From Psococerastis gibbosa (Eukaryota; Arthropoda; Insecta; Psocodea; Psocidae): DNA of 64,000 nt. Numbering within the stretch: position 1 is the first letter of the stretch; each line of letters opens with the position of its first letter. The stretch is taken from contig OZ020486.1 of the NCBI GenBank assembly GCA_963971405.1, forward strand, positions 8,641,419 through 8,705,418, in the 5' to 3' direction. The notes below the pieces were generated by a model. It did no database searches and was not told the DNA's origin. It saw only the letters and a program-made list of their open reading frames with translations. Below are positions 1 to 10,169 of the stretch, one piece after another. The position numbers and the translations under genes were made by a program.

Positions 1-30
1 CATCAGTCACATTTTATAAATAAATAAGTA

Positions 31-229
31 AATATTGACTTTTTGTTCTATTACCAAGCCAACCTAGCGGAGTTAGGGCTATAAGGTTCTCTCTTACACT
101 CAACTTGAAGGACCCGGGGCCACCTGCTTTGCATACCCTCCGAAGCATGACCAGAAAAAGTACGGGACTCGAACCAACAACCTTTCGGGTGAATGTCGCA
201 GTCTGTACCTACATGTCTACATGTCCTTA
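31..229 (-). repeat. tRNA-derived SINE, family A
   Basis: Full-length copy in reverse. The reverse complement carries the head GGACATGTAG and ACCCGAAAGGTTGTTGGTTC with a B box (GGTTCGAGTCC), then the body CTTCGGAGGGTATGCAAAGC and the tail CTCCGCTAGGTTGGCTTG followed by TAATAGAACAAAAAGTCAAT. The A-box part is partly duplicated (ATGTAGACATGTAG). Confidence 0.85.
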
Positions 230-328
230 CTGTGTCATTCAGATTTAGGCCAGGTTCAGGGGTGTCCAATTTCCAGAACTACTTGAGCAGTCGTAGGTCC
301 ATCCTGCGAGATTGCCTCATGTAGGCCT

Positions 329-619
329 ATGATTGTTATTGTTATGGCGATGTTATACCCCAGTTTGACCCCGCCACCGTGGGCCAAGTGCCAGGTTAGC
401 CAACTTAGGCACACCTGTGCCATTGTCATGCGCGGGGCGATTCCTTATAGCCCTACATACGACAGCAAGGCCTTCACGGATTGTTTACGTCCACTATCTA
501 CGATCGGCTTCATTTACCGCCAGAAGAATACATTTCCACGCTTTGATGCGGAACTTGAGGATTTCTACACAGCGTGGTTGAAAACCTGTACACTAGATAG
601 CAGTACCATGAAAAATTAA
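329..619 (+). other. Unrecognised 96-codon open frame
   Basis: The second half (AFTDCLRPLSTIGFIYRQKN then TFPRFDAELEDFYTAWLKTC) has a protein-like composition and is GC-richer than its surroundings. It ends shortly before a T22 run. It could be a transposon or virus-derived fragment or chance. No start context or neighbouring exon supports it. Confidence 0.2.
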
Positions 620-890
620 AAGATGCCTCCGTCCTCCACTATTTTTTTTTTTTTTTTTTTGGTGTTGAAAAATTCATAATTCACAAGAAATATATACATA
701 ATAAAAAATGAATATATGCAATGGGAACAAGGATTACGGGTTTCCTGGTCAAAGAAAAATGTAGATGTGTATCCTTTCTCTCAATCCTTTCACTACAGTG
801 TGTCCCTTTCTTATTTAAGCCTCTTTGAAATATACAAGGATCTCAGGTAGGATGCGAGATCACCTCATATTCTCTTTGAGTCAGTATACT

Positions 891-1213
891 CAGTGGCGTA
901 ACGATAGGTTTTTGAAGGGGGGCGTGTTTTATTTGCCCCCCCCCCCATTTTCTTAAAAGTGTAGAAAAAGGGGAGAGACGTTCTCACGGACGTTGGGCCT
1001 ACACAGTTTTTAAATTAATGAAATTATTGGGAATTTTTTTGAAGATAGATATAGGGCCTAGGCCAGAAATAGTGGGGTTTTTATAGGCTAGATTTTTATT
1101 TTTGAATGTTTAATTAGTTTTATGTTATACTCTTTTGTTATATAATATGCATAATGACTATATTTCATCCAATTTGTCCCCCCCCCCCCCGCCCCCCACT
1201 CGTTACGCTAATG
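891..1213 (+). mobile_element. hAT-type non-autonomous element
   Basis: The ends CAGTGGCGTAACGA and TCGTTACGCTAATG are inverted repeats (12 of 14). The flanks AGTATACT and GATATACT agree at 6 of 8 positions, a worn 8-bp duplication. It has C runs close to both ends and no coding capacity. Confidence 0.65.
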
Positions 1214-1604
1214 GATATACTGAACGATTGAAATCCACAGAGTCTAACACAGCGGGTAGGCCAATTCACTTGGGCATTTTTGTGAAATAGGTTGGCCGGA
1301 AACTATAATTTGAAGGTAATGTACTTTTCCGATGGAGTAAATACGACAAGTTGTATAGTACATGAAGGGAAATTACCTCTAAAATTTGGCCTTTGCAATA
1401 GGCACCCCACGGCTAAATTATACCCAAGTTATACCTTTCAGTGACCTCGAAAATTATTGATCGGAACGGTTCGATGTGTGCATTTGGCCTTAGGTGACCA
1501 CGAGATTCGCTTTTGGGAATGAACCATCTGTAATATATAATAGCCCTGTACGGGCCTATAACATGTGATTATATAGAGATGCACATTTCTGCGGCTTGTT
1601 TCTG

Positions 1605-1925
1605 ATAAGGCGCGGTTTCCACCGACCTCTAAGTGCAAAATACACATACGGTGACGCAGTAGCAGACATTCAAGACTTAGGCATCGACCTCTCATTGCAG
1701 AATGCAAATGACATTGACGGAAATTTGAATTTTTCTTTTTATTGAAATCTATTAAAATGTTTGTACTTAACATATCCCATGACGCCATTTTTTAATTTTT
1801 AATTTGTTTGTTTGTGATTTTACTCTATGATCATTCATCAATTTTAACTATAGCATAGATTAAAACAAAAATTTCCGTAAATGTCATTTGCATTCTGTAA
1901 TGAGAGGCCCGCCTTATATAGAGAT
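1605..1925 (+). repeat. Degraded foldback element, family FB-1
   Basis: It keeps the inner arm GTAGCAGACATTCAAGACTT, CAGAATGCAAATGACATTGA, the spacer AACATATCCCATGACGCCAT, and the start of the opposite arm (TCATTTGCATTCTGTAATGA). Outer ends are lost. Confidence 0.7.
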
Positions 1926-2214
1926 GCACATTTCTGCGGCTTGTTGGATTCTTTCCAGTTTCTGATAACGACATTATAATAGGGATGAATTTGAGAGCAG
2001 TAATTATAGGACGGTGACAAGAACCGGTGCGAGTGAACCCTTACATGCTTTCCTAATAATCAATTAGTATAGGTACCGTAATAGATAATTATGAGTTGTT
2101 CCATGATACATAATTGTCCTAGGATTTAATTTCAGCTGCGTCAATTTTTTCTATCCTAATGTTGATCGATGGGACAACTGAATAGTCTGAACAATGTAAT
2201 ACTATTTAATAATA

Positions 2215-2515
2215 CTGGCATGTTATGCAATGACCTGGGCACCCGAGAAAAGAATATCTGCAGCAAGTGTTGGAGGATGTAGGGGCCAATACATATGTGG
2301 AGCTGAAGAGGGCGTGCCAGGATAGAGGCGAGTGGAGGCATCGATGCCACATGTTGTTGCCAACCAGCCAGTCTGCTGTATCTTGAAGAGGAAGAAGATA
2401 TGCAATGCATTTGTCGATTGATTGCCCATAATTTTTGTAAGGTTATTGTTCGCCTTTTGTTTGGGTTTTTTGCAATAAAGTCGTTTTTAATTCAATTCAA
2501 TTCAACACTTCAAAA
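2215..2515 (+). pseudogene. LINE 3' fragment (C-terminal end plus 3' UTR)
   Basis: Frame from about 2243 reads EYLQQVLEDVGANTYVELKR then ACQDRGEWRHRCHMLLPT, the C-terminal end typical of LINE ORF2 proteins. It is followed by AATAAAGTCGTTTTTAATTC and an ATTCA-repeat tail. A reverse copy of the same region is at 46350-46620. Confidence 0.65.
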
Positions 2516-2649
2516 ACAAAACCTTACTTGGGAAAGCTACAAGTTCAGCAACTTTGCCTGTTGTAGCTTTTTCAACATGCTCGTGCATAGCCTACTGGAA
2601 GTTACAAAGCACGCGGATAACAGGTTTCTTGGAGCAATATTATTTTTGA

Positions 2650-2938
2650 AATTTTTTATGGAGAATTAGCCTTTTTGTTCCAAATTGTGCAAGCCCAACA
2701 TTGAAGAAAAGGTCACGCGAGTAGTGAGAGTTTTACAAACATTCTGTGCATGCCAAATTTCAACAACATTCTTTTAGTAGTTTGTCTACAAACCGAAGAA
2801 CAGGTAGAGCTACAGACAGACAATTTGTGAAAACCATTTACCTACTCATGGGACATCAAAACTTGTAAATCGATTGAAATCAAATATTTTGACCATCACA
2901 TAGGTTTCCTTATACTAACTAACGCTGGGAAAGAATAA
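2650..2938 (-). repeat. Old copy of the GCTTTCC element
   Basis: ACAGACAGACAATTTGTGAA, GGGACATCAAAACTTGTAAA, TTTTGACCATCACATAGGTT and TCCTTATACTAAC follow the order of the better copies (for example 4987-5843), with many substitutions and no intact ends. Confidence 0.6.
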
Positions 2939-3135
2939 ACATTTCGAAAAAGTTTCGGTAGGGGTGTGTACAATGCTTCGACCTTAACTGCAGGAATTTT
3001 CTTAGGGTTTTTTTTATAGAGAAGATGAGTGATTTTCCATCAATGAATTTTGTCTGAATTCTGTGAAGCACCTAACCATAATTTAAACATGCGTTACTTC
3101 AAGAGTATATTCCGACAGATCCCACATTTTCTACC

Positions 3136-3224
3136 CAGGCACGGATCTACGGAGGGGGGGGGACTATGGGGGCTGTAGCCCCCCCCCCATTAGGTTCCTC
3201 AAAATGCGTAAAACCCCACTATTG
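3136..3224 (+). mobile_element. Truncated hAT-type end
   Basis: CAGGCACGGATCTACGGAGG, a G run, GGGGGCTGTAGCCCCC and CATTAGGTTCCTCAAAATGC match the reverse of the right end of the element at 10547-11060. The other end is missing. Confidence 0.6.
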
Positions 3225-3644
3225 CAGTCCCATTATTCACGAATTTTCTCGAATCTTCTCATTTACGCATCCATTTTAACACATTCACTCACTTAATCAC
3301 CCGTACACACTCACACTTAGGGGCTTTACAATCAAGCATTTAAAAAGAATTTAGTGGTATGCAAACTAGTTAACGTGAAACTTACTAATGAAAGGCGCCA
3401 GGAAAACTCTTGAGGTTTTGAACCTTGAAGCTCTTGAGGAAGCACACAACAGCTTTGCACTAAGTCATGACACTGCCGCGAACTACACTGATATGCTCAT
3501 GCGGCCCGCAAAGACTACCAGCTCCAATTAGTGCCTCCTAGCCAAACAGCCAGTAGACCATTGCTAAACGGTCAGACGCGATGCCGACCTACCATGTAGA
3601 AAAAGCGGGTCTGTGGTAAAACCTCGCAGAAACCTGCAAATGGG

Positions 3645-4850
3645 CAGTGCCGGATTAACCCCTGGGGGCCGGGGGCACAAAATGTGGGGGGGGGGGCGTG
3701 GGTGCAAACCAGAGGCCGACGAGGCGGTCCCAGACCCCACAAAAGGGGGAGGTACTTGTCAGTAGCGTAACGATAGGTTTTCGAAGCTGTGGTATAATTT
3801 GGCTGTTATAGTACAAGGAATCAATCTAATTATGGACTAAGGGGGTCCGGGGGTCTCCCCCGGGAGAAAAAAATTGAAAAATAGGGCTGAAATGGTGAAG
3901 TTTTACGCATTTTGAGAGCAATAAGGCTTATATATTAGAATGAATCCTTATAATTGCAGACAAGGGGGGGAAAATTTTGAAAAATAGGGCTGAAATTGTG
4001 AGGTTTTGTGCATTTGGAGTGCTGTAACACTTAGATTTTAGAGGCAAAGAACACAACTGCTGTCCAAAGGGGGGGGGGCGCAATAGCCCGCAGTGCCGGT
4101 CGCTGCGTCCGCCTCTGGTCCCAGACCTCATAAAAGGGGGAGGCACTTGTCAGTGGCGTAACGATAGGTTTTCAAAGAGGGCGGTGTATAATTTGGCGCC
4201 CCTCCACCCATTTCCATAAAAGTGTATAAAATGGGGAAAGCCGTTCTCACGGACGTATGCAGCTTTTAAATTAATGACCTTAGTTCGGTTCGAGGGATAT
4301 GTAGGGGGACCCGGGGGTCTCACACGCGGGAGAAATTTAGTGAAAACAGACCTGAAATAATTGCTAACAAGGGTGCGGGCCGGGGGTCTCCCACGGGTGA
4401 ATTTTTTTGAAAAATAAGGCTGAAATATTGAGGTTTTACACATTTCTAATGCAATAAATTTAAGGTTTATATATTTTATAATTAATATAATTGTGAACTA
4501 GTGGGGCCCGGAGGTCTCCTTTGGGTAAATGTTTTTGAAAAATAGGTCTGAAACATTGGGATTCTACGCATTTTGAGAGGAATAAGGTTCATAAATTACA
4601 GAGAATTAATATATTTAATTGGGAACAGGGGGGCCGAGGGTCACCCCGGGAGAAGATGTTTGAAAAATAGGGCTGAAATAGTGGGGGGTTTACTTTCCAT
4701 TACTACTTTCAATTTCAAAACTTTTAATTTTTAATATTTTTATATTTTAATATAAAAATATCTCATTCTGGGGGGGCCGGAATTGTAGGCATTTCTGGGG
4801 GGGGGGCCGGGGGCCCGTGCCCCAAGTGCCCATGGGTTAATCCGGCACTG
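3645..4850 (+). mobile_element. hAT-type element, 1206 bp, perfect ends and target duplication
   Basis: The ends are CAGTGCCGGATTAACCC and its exact complement GGGTTAATCCGGCACTG. The 8-bp flanks CAAATGGG (3637-3644) and CAAATGGG (4851-4858) are identical. It has no transposase. Inside are repeats of about 130 bp built on TTGAAAAATAGGGCTGAAAT and GGTTTTACGCATTTTGAG (near 3870, 3965, 4405, 4535, 4663) and two CAGT(A/G)GCGTAACGATAGG starts (3762, 4152), so it was built from pieces of related elements. Confidence 0.88.
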
Positions 4851-4986
4851 CAAATGGGAGATCAATGTCATCAATATTTCTGAAATTTTCCATTGCAAAA
4901 TAAACTCACGATTATAAACTACTGTAGCATGAGATATCACACAGCAGTAGACTATTGCTAAGCAGTCAGACGCCTGCATATAGAAA

Positions 4987-5843
4987 GGAACCGGTCCAAG
5001 TTTACTTGAACATGATTTCCAATTTATCAATTAGTAGATAGAGAAAATGAGTAATATCATATATCATGGTAAATAATTTTCCTATGGTTAAACTTGCGAT
5101 ATCTCGGGGGGGGGGGGGGAGTTGTCCACCTGACGCCACTGGAGGGGAGGTAGATAGGTCAGACCAACACATTACCACACAGCAATACTGGTAGGGCACG
5201 CAATGCATTAGAGCGTGAATTTGTTATCATTTTTTTGTACAAAACCAAATACTTTTCTAGGAAAGCAACCTGTCCGGTTTCGTTACTCAATTAAGCACCT
5301 AAAACATACCTGAAGGTAGAAATCATCGGTAGAAAGTTTCGCAGAAAAATTATTTTTTAGTCATTTTTCATGAAAATTTAGTTATTTTTATTTTTTTTAC
5401 CCCCACAAGCAAACTAGCAAGGGGCATGTGACCCCGCCCTTTGTTAACACTAATAACAACTACAATATATGTGAATTTAAAAGAAATTGTTGGAGCCGTT
5501 TTTTGGAAATAATTTTTTTAGACGTTTTTTTTGGAGTTTTTGGAGAATAAAACCCCCACAAATTGAGTTAGCCCCAAATAAAAAAAATAGTTCCGAGGAA
5601 TGACTTTTATAAACCTACGAGCAAAATTTCATTAAAATCGACCGAGTAGTTTGCCCGGAAATCGACGCACAGACAGACAGACAGACAGACATACAGACAG
5701 ACAGAGCGACAGACAGACATTTCGTAAAAACCACTTTTTTGGGTTCCTGGGACCTCAAAACGTGTAATTCCGTTGAAATCTTGGAATCGGAAATTTCGAC
5801 CATCACAAAGCTTTCCTTATACTACGTATAAATTGGAAAGCAA
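4987..5843 (-). mobile_element. GCTTTCC element, full-length reverse copy
   Basis: About 0.85 kb. In its own direction it runs from GCTTTCCAATTTATACGTAG through AAGATTTCAACGGAATTACA, a GTCT-repeat, AACTACTCGGTCGATTTTAA, a G14 run and ATAAATTGGAAATCATGTTC to ACTTGGACCGGTTCC. The host repeat around it (3539-5960) fixes both ends. At most a few A are duplicated at the target. Confidence 0.75.
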
Positions 5844-6460
5844 AAGCGTTTGTGGTAAAACCTAAGAAAAACCTGCAAACCTCAAACGCATCCCTATTTC
5901 TGAAATGTGCCATTGAAAAATAAACACAAGTTCATAAACCATTGTAGCTGATCAAATGGCCCACAATGTTATTACGTGTTAGGTACCCTTACCTGTATTG
6001 CAATCATGGACATTAATATCTTAAAGTTTTTGGGGTACTAATCCTCCACCCAACTCCCCTCCCCCACCGTATTTTTTGACAACTAGGCGCACGGTACACA
6101 TGGAATCCTAAGACCCTTAGGTATTTTGGCAATTTACGCCAATGGATCTGAAATAAGCTTAGCATGCAATCAGAACTAAAACATCAAATATTGTATATAA
6201 GGTCATTGCCAGAAAGTGTGGTTTTCAATGCTCCCCTGTGGTAAGGAAGTACCTAATCCTTAGGCCATAAAATGTCGAGTCAAACTCGTATGGTACCTAG
6301 GTCCACTTAGGTTTAGCAGTGAGTTTTATTAGTTTTATTAGTATAATAGTTATTATGCTACCATATGGACTTATATCACGGGCTCAATAGCATGCTGTTA
6401 GGTTTATGGCTTCATTAAGGTTAAGAGTTTTAGGGTGCGTTAGCGACTCATTCGTTATTT

Positions 6461-6705
6461 TTGCTTTCCAATTTATACGTAGTATAAGGAAAGCTTTGTG
6501 ACTGTCGAAATTTTCGATTCCAAGATTTCAACGGATTTACACGTTTTGAGGTCCCAGGAACCCAAAAAAGTGTTTTTTACGGAATGTCTGTCTATCACTC
6601 CGCCTGTCGCTCTGCCTGTTCATCGATTTTCTGGCAAACTACTCAGTCGATTTTGGTGAAATTTAGATAAATTGGAAAGCATGTTCGAATAAACTCGGAC
6701 CGGTT
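6461..6705 (+). mobile_element. GCTTTCC element, internally deleted
   Basis: TTGCTTTCCAATTTATACGT, GGTCCCAGGAACCCAAAAAA and GGCAAACTACTCAGTCGATT are present, then the copy jumps directly to ATAAATTGGAAAGCATGTTC and ACTCGGACCGGTT. The whole middle, with its G run, is missing, so the ends alone seem enough for spread or survival. Confidence 0.75.
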
Positions 6706-6762
6706 TTTATCTTAAAGACGACGGGATACAAGTATGAATGCTTAAATTTGTGCGGCACTTCT

Positions 6763-6932
6763 GCAGCCTGGTCGAGGCGATTATAATACCGGTATTTATT
6801 TAATCCCCTGGTATTAAAAATGTAAACAATATAATTTTGTATTGGAAAGTGCTATTCAAAATTTGTTTGTTTACAGTTATAATCCTAGGGTATTTATTAA
6901 ACCCCGGTATTATAATCGCCTCGCTCAGGCTG
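6763..6932. repeat. Foldback element with 30-bp arms
   Basis: The arms 6763-6792 and 6903-6932 are inverted repeats with two mismatches, 20 bp of them perfect (CGAGGCGATTATAATACCGG). The spacer is the TTAAAAATGTAAACAA type motif shared with 14445-14545 and 21385-21495. Confidence 0.7.
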
Positions 6933-7078
6933 CTGCTGTTGTAACTGGTTACAATGCTCTGGTAACCGGCTCAGCCTTAATTGGTTTTGCTTGCCATATC
7001 TCTATAGTGGCACGGTCGGGTTTTTTACTTTATCGTGTGTTTGGGTGGTACTTTACAGGATACAGTATAGTAGATTTC

Positions 7079-7303
7079 GTAAGGACATGTAGCGTAGTGG
7101 TACGGACTCTGACTTTCACCCAAAAGGTTGTAGGTTCGAGTCCCACACTGGCTACATTTTCTGGCCATGCTTCGGAGGGCATGTAAAGCAAGCGGTCCCG
7201 GGCTTTCATAGTTCAGTGTAAGAGAGGGCTTTATAGCCCTAACTCCGCTAGGTTGGCTTAAAATAAAAACAATAAAAATTCCTTATTTATTTATTTATTT
7301 ATT
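7079..7303 (+). repeat. tRNA-derived SINE, family A, best-preserved head
   Basis: A complete copy with polymerase III boxes: the A box TAGCGTAGTGG and the B box GGTTCGAGTCC, spaced as in tRNA genes. The SINE body (TTCTGGCCATGCTTCGGAGG, then TTTATAGCCCTAACTCCGCT) ends in an ATTT-repeat tail. It is the most useful copy for a consensus. Confidence 0.88.
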
Positions 7304-7605
7304 AATTAATTAATGAGCCTTAAAATAGCCTAAACTCTAACCCGAAAATTCTACAGTCCATCCGGCAGACGCTCCTACTTTGTTGTCAGCCACAAAGAGT
7401 AATTCGTTGATAACATAGGAGTAATTTCAGTAATTCATTTCATGATTAATCTTATACAAGGACGACTTTGGTTTTCCCATATCTTTATAAAATAGCATTG
7501 TCAAGATCTACAACTTGTTGTTAGTACCGAGGTAATATACCGGATGACAAGTTGCCCTTATCAGCTGTTTACAACCAATTTATCACATTCATCATTATTT
7601 TGTAT

Positions 7606-7655
7606 GGCAGTGGCGTAACGATAGGTTTTCGAAGAGGGGGGCGGTGTATAAATAC
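7606..7655 (+). mobile_element. Truncated hAT-type end
   Basis: CAGTGGCGTAACGATAGGTT and TCGAAGAGGGGGGCGGTGTA are the same start as in the element inside 3645-4850; the right end is not found. Confidence 0.5.
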
Positions 7656-8194
7656 GATTATATGGACAGCGTATTAGAAAGAGTTTAACATATATACTGT
7701 AACTGTGAAATAAGAAAACTGATTTGATAGGTTGCAGTTAGTCTAATAATTACCTCAGCCTTCTAATTCAAAGAAGTTTAAGGGCGGTTGTCACGACTAT
7801 ATATGTATGGCGTATAAATGGTGTGTTACAAATGGTCTGTTAGATTTAATTGATTTTAATTTTTTCAGCTAAATTGTAATTTAATTTAATTTGTAAATTG
7901 TATTAATTATTATAGGTTAATTGTGAGAGTCGAACAAAATGCCCCAAATTCGCACATGTTGAATGTACAGATAATTTTCTTTCTTTCTTTCTAAGTTTGA
8001 AATGAGATCATTATGTGACTCAACTCAGAAAGGCAAGTCACAATTTAGTGTATTTTCCTTTGTAGGGATGGTGTTCGGTAAATGGTCGGTGCAAAACCAC
8101 TGAGTCTAATTCAAAAGATTTCTATGATCTGGCGTGACTAGAGGAAACCCATTTAGTGCCCTTTAGTGCGGTGCGTGCTTGCGTGCGTGCGGTG

Positions 8195-8365
8195 CGTCAA
8201 GAGGACGACAGAGGAAGGAGTACCTAGAAGATGTCATGTAGGACCTAGGGTGCGCCACCTACAAACAACTGAAGAGGACTGCACAAAACTGACAAGGGTG
8301 GAGGAGAAGAATACAACATTCGCTGCAAACCAATCCTTAGATTGCAACTCAAGGAGAAGTGCGGT
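8195..8365 (+). pseudogene. RTE-like LINE, C-terminal remnant
   Basis: Read in one frame, with two stops, it gives GRQRKEYLEDVM then DLGCATYKQLKRTAQN then GWRRRIQHSLQTN. This is the same protein end as at 23940-24080 (DLKKDMRCGTYLELKGTAQD, then REEWRRRWKDLLQTN). Confidence 0.65.
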
Positions 8366-8647
8366 TGGCTTTTTACCAGTATCTAAAATCGTCGAGAAAT
8401 TGACCAGAAATCTTCTCCTAGCTCTATGGCTACAATGGAGAAGACGCCGGGAAATCACGACTGCAAAAATCGTCCGTGTGTACCGGGCCTTAGTCGTATT
8501 CCACCAAATATAAATTTCCACTTCATGTTGTGATAACCTCATGAGCCAATGACGATTTTGTTATCAATTACTAACATATAGGTATTTTACTGATGGAAGT
8601 CTTATTTATTTATTACGAGGAAACTTAGTTGTTGGCCACCCCTGGCT

Positions 8648-8816
8648 CCGGGACGGATTCAGCCCATTTTTCTGGGGGGGGGGGGTAGTTGTGGGTCAAA
8701 ATCCAATACGAAAAATATGTGTAGTATCGATTAAATCGGAGCGTAATAAATTAACTTAAACAATAGATTTACAAAATTGGTGGGGGGGGGGCCCTGCCCC
8801 CTTGTATCCGTCCATG
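8648..8816 (+). mobile_element. hAT-type miniature element, 169 bp
   Basis: The ends CCGGGACGGATTC and TATCCGTCCATG are imperfect inverted repeats. The flanks CCCTGGCT (8640-8647) and CCCTGGCT (8817-8824) are identical 8-mers. It shares GGGTAGTTGTGGGTCAAAAT and GAGCGTAATAAATTAA with the element at 34389. G runs lie near both ends. Confidence 0.8.
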
Positions 8817-9136
8817 CCCTGGCTCAGCCAATTTATTATTTATCTTTTAAATTAATTTAATTTAATGCAAGTTACAAGCATTTGGTTTATACAAGTTGTA
8901 TAGAGTAATTTTTCAGGCAGCCGCATTTTATTCATGTAAGCTAAGATAAGCTCATCCAATTTATTTTTAGATGAATTGAGGCCAAAGTGTAAGTTACAAG
9001 CGCCGGCCTGTCTTTTCCTGTTGTAACCATATACCATTGGTCATGGCTTCATGGACACGGCAAAATCAAACCACATGAGAATTTTTCTCTGAATAATCCA
9101 AATTATGGCTAAATTCAGAAGCTCGTATTCTCTAAC

Positions 9137-9780
9137 ATGATGCTTTACAGGGGCTATGAAATCCTGTCCCACTGCAGCAATGGAGACAGTACTGGACTTC
9201 CCACCCCTCCACGTTGCAGTGGAAACTTCAGCCGAAATGGCTTTATTAGGAGTGGAAGGGCAATTAAGAGAGACTCAGCCTCTCTGACTACGTCTGACCA
9301 CTGTCCTGATATGCCAAGCGATAGAATCCATCCAAAATACTGTTTTAGGAGGGAATTCGAAACTATATTAGGGAATATGAAAGAATGCTGCGAATCAGCA
9401 GGAATTCTCAATAGTCACACAATCAAGTGGTTTTCTGATGGCTCTAGGCTAGGAAGTACAAAACCAAGAACAGGCCTTGGCGTTTTTGGTCGTGGGGTTA
9501 AATATCTGGAGGCTCTTGGGGAGACAACTACAGGCTTGCAGGTTCTGCAATGAAGGTGCGGAGGACCTGCGAAGCGGCACGAAGAAGAGCAGTATGCTCG
9601 GGAAGCTTGCAGTTACATGTAAAAGACCTACCACTTCAGAATCCCCTCAATATCCTGAGGGAGATAGGCCTCGAGAAAGTGATGTAGAAGTGATGTAGAT
9701 ACTTTTTTGTAGGGGGCACAATAGGCCAAGCACATAGGTAACACCTGTACCCCAATTTAAAAAAAGAAAAAGAAAAAGAA
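9137..9780 (+). pseudogene. LINE remnant with RNase H-like segment
   Basis: The frame holds RIHPKYCFRREFETILG and HTIKWFSDGSRLGSTKPRTG then LGVFGRGVKYLEALGETTTG. The F-S-D-G-S strand with the catalytic Asp, and the following TGLGVFG strand, mark a LINE RNase H domain. Then comes a jump to a zinc-knuckle-like CRFCNEGAE end and a 3' tail of AAAAAG repeats. Most of the RNase H domain is deleted. Confidence 0.65.
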
Positions 9781-10169
9781 AAACAAGCGCTGATTTGATT
9801 TATCCATGTTGTATAGAGGGTAGTTATTCAGCAGACGTATTTTTCCTTGTAAGGTAAGGTTGTCATTAGAATAAGGTGGAATAATTTTCCTTTCATATCG
9901 AGTTTTGAACCTAGATTTTCCGTTTCATAGCCCAGTTCTCTAACAACTGAACTATTCCTGTTACTAAAAATAAACGAATTGGTCAATTTACGGAAAAAAA
10001 CCGTTACTTCAAACGCATTAGATTTAATTAGTACCGGTACGTACTGTGGCTAACATTTCACGACCAATTTACATCTACATGGTAAACAATATTTTTGTCA
10101 TAGACAAAAACAGCCTTCATTTTATTCTTCTTCATATTTGTTTGCCTCTACAAGTGAAGATTGGCGAGC

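Larger units (their letters stand above)
3539..5960 (+). repeat. Tandem pair of one old repeat, each copy split by a different element
   Basis: Copy 1 is 3539-3644 plus 4859-4938; copy 2 is 4938-4986 plus 5844-5960. Shared blocks are CAGTAGAC-ATTGCTAA, GGTCAGACGC, TGTGGTAAAACCT, AACCTGCAAA, ATTTCTGAAAT and CCATTG-AAAATAAAC. Copy 1 is broken by the hAT element at 3645-4850, copy 2 by the GCTTTCC element at 4987-5843. Each copy supplies the empty site for the other. Confidence 0.7.

Noticed and set aside
5615-5806. A repeated open frame (MVEIFDSEIST-like, with Ser-Val-Cys-Leu repeats) present in several GCTTTCC copies as a possible conserved small protein
   Set aside because: It comes from one repeat family, the Ser-Val-Cys-Leu part is only the GTCT simple repeat, and different copies have stops or frameshifts. 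A dN/dS test on many copies could reopen it.
7081-7160. Functional tRNA gene at the SINE head
   Set aside because: The polymerase III boxes are present but acceptor and anticodon stems do not form, and the same unit recurs about eleven times with a SINE body.
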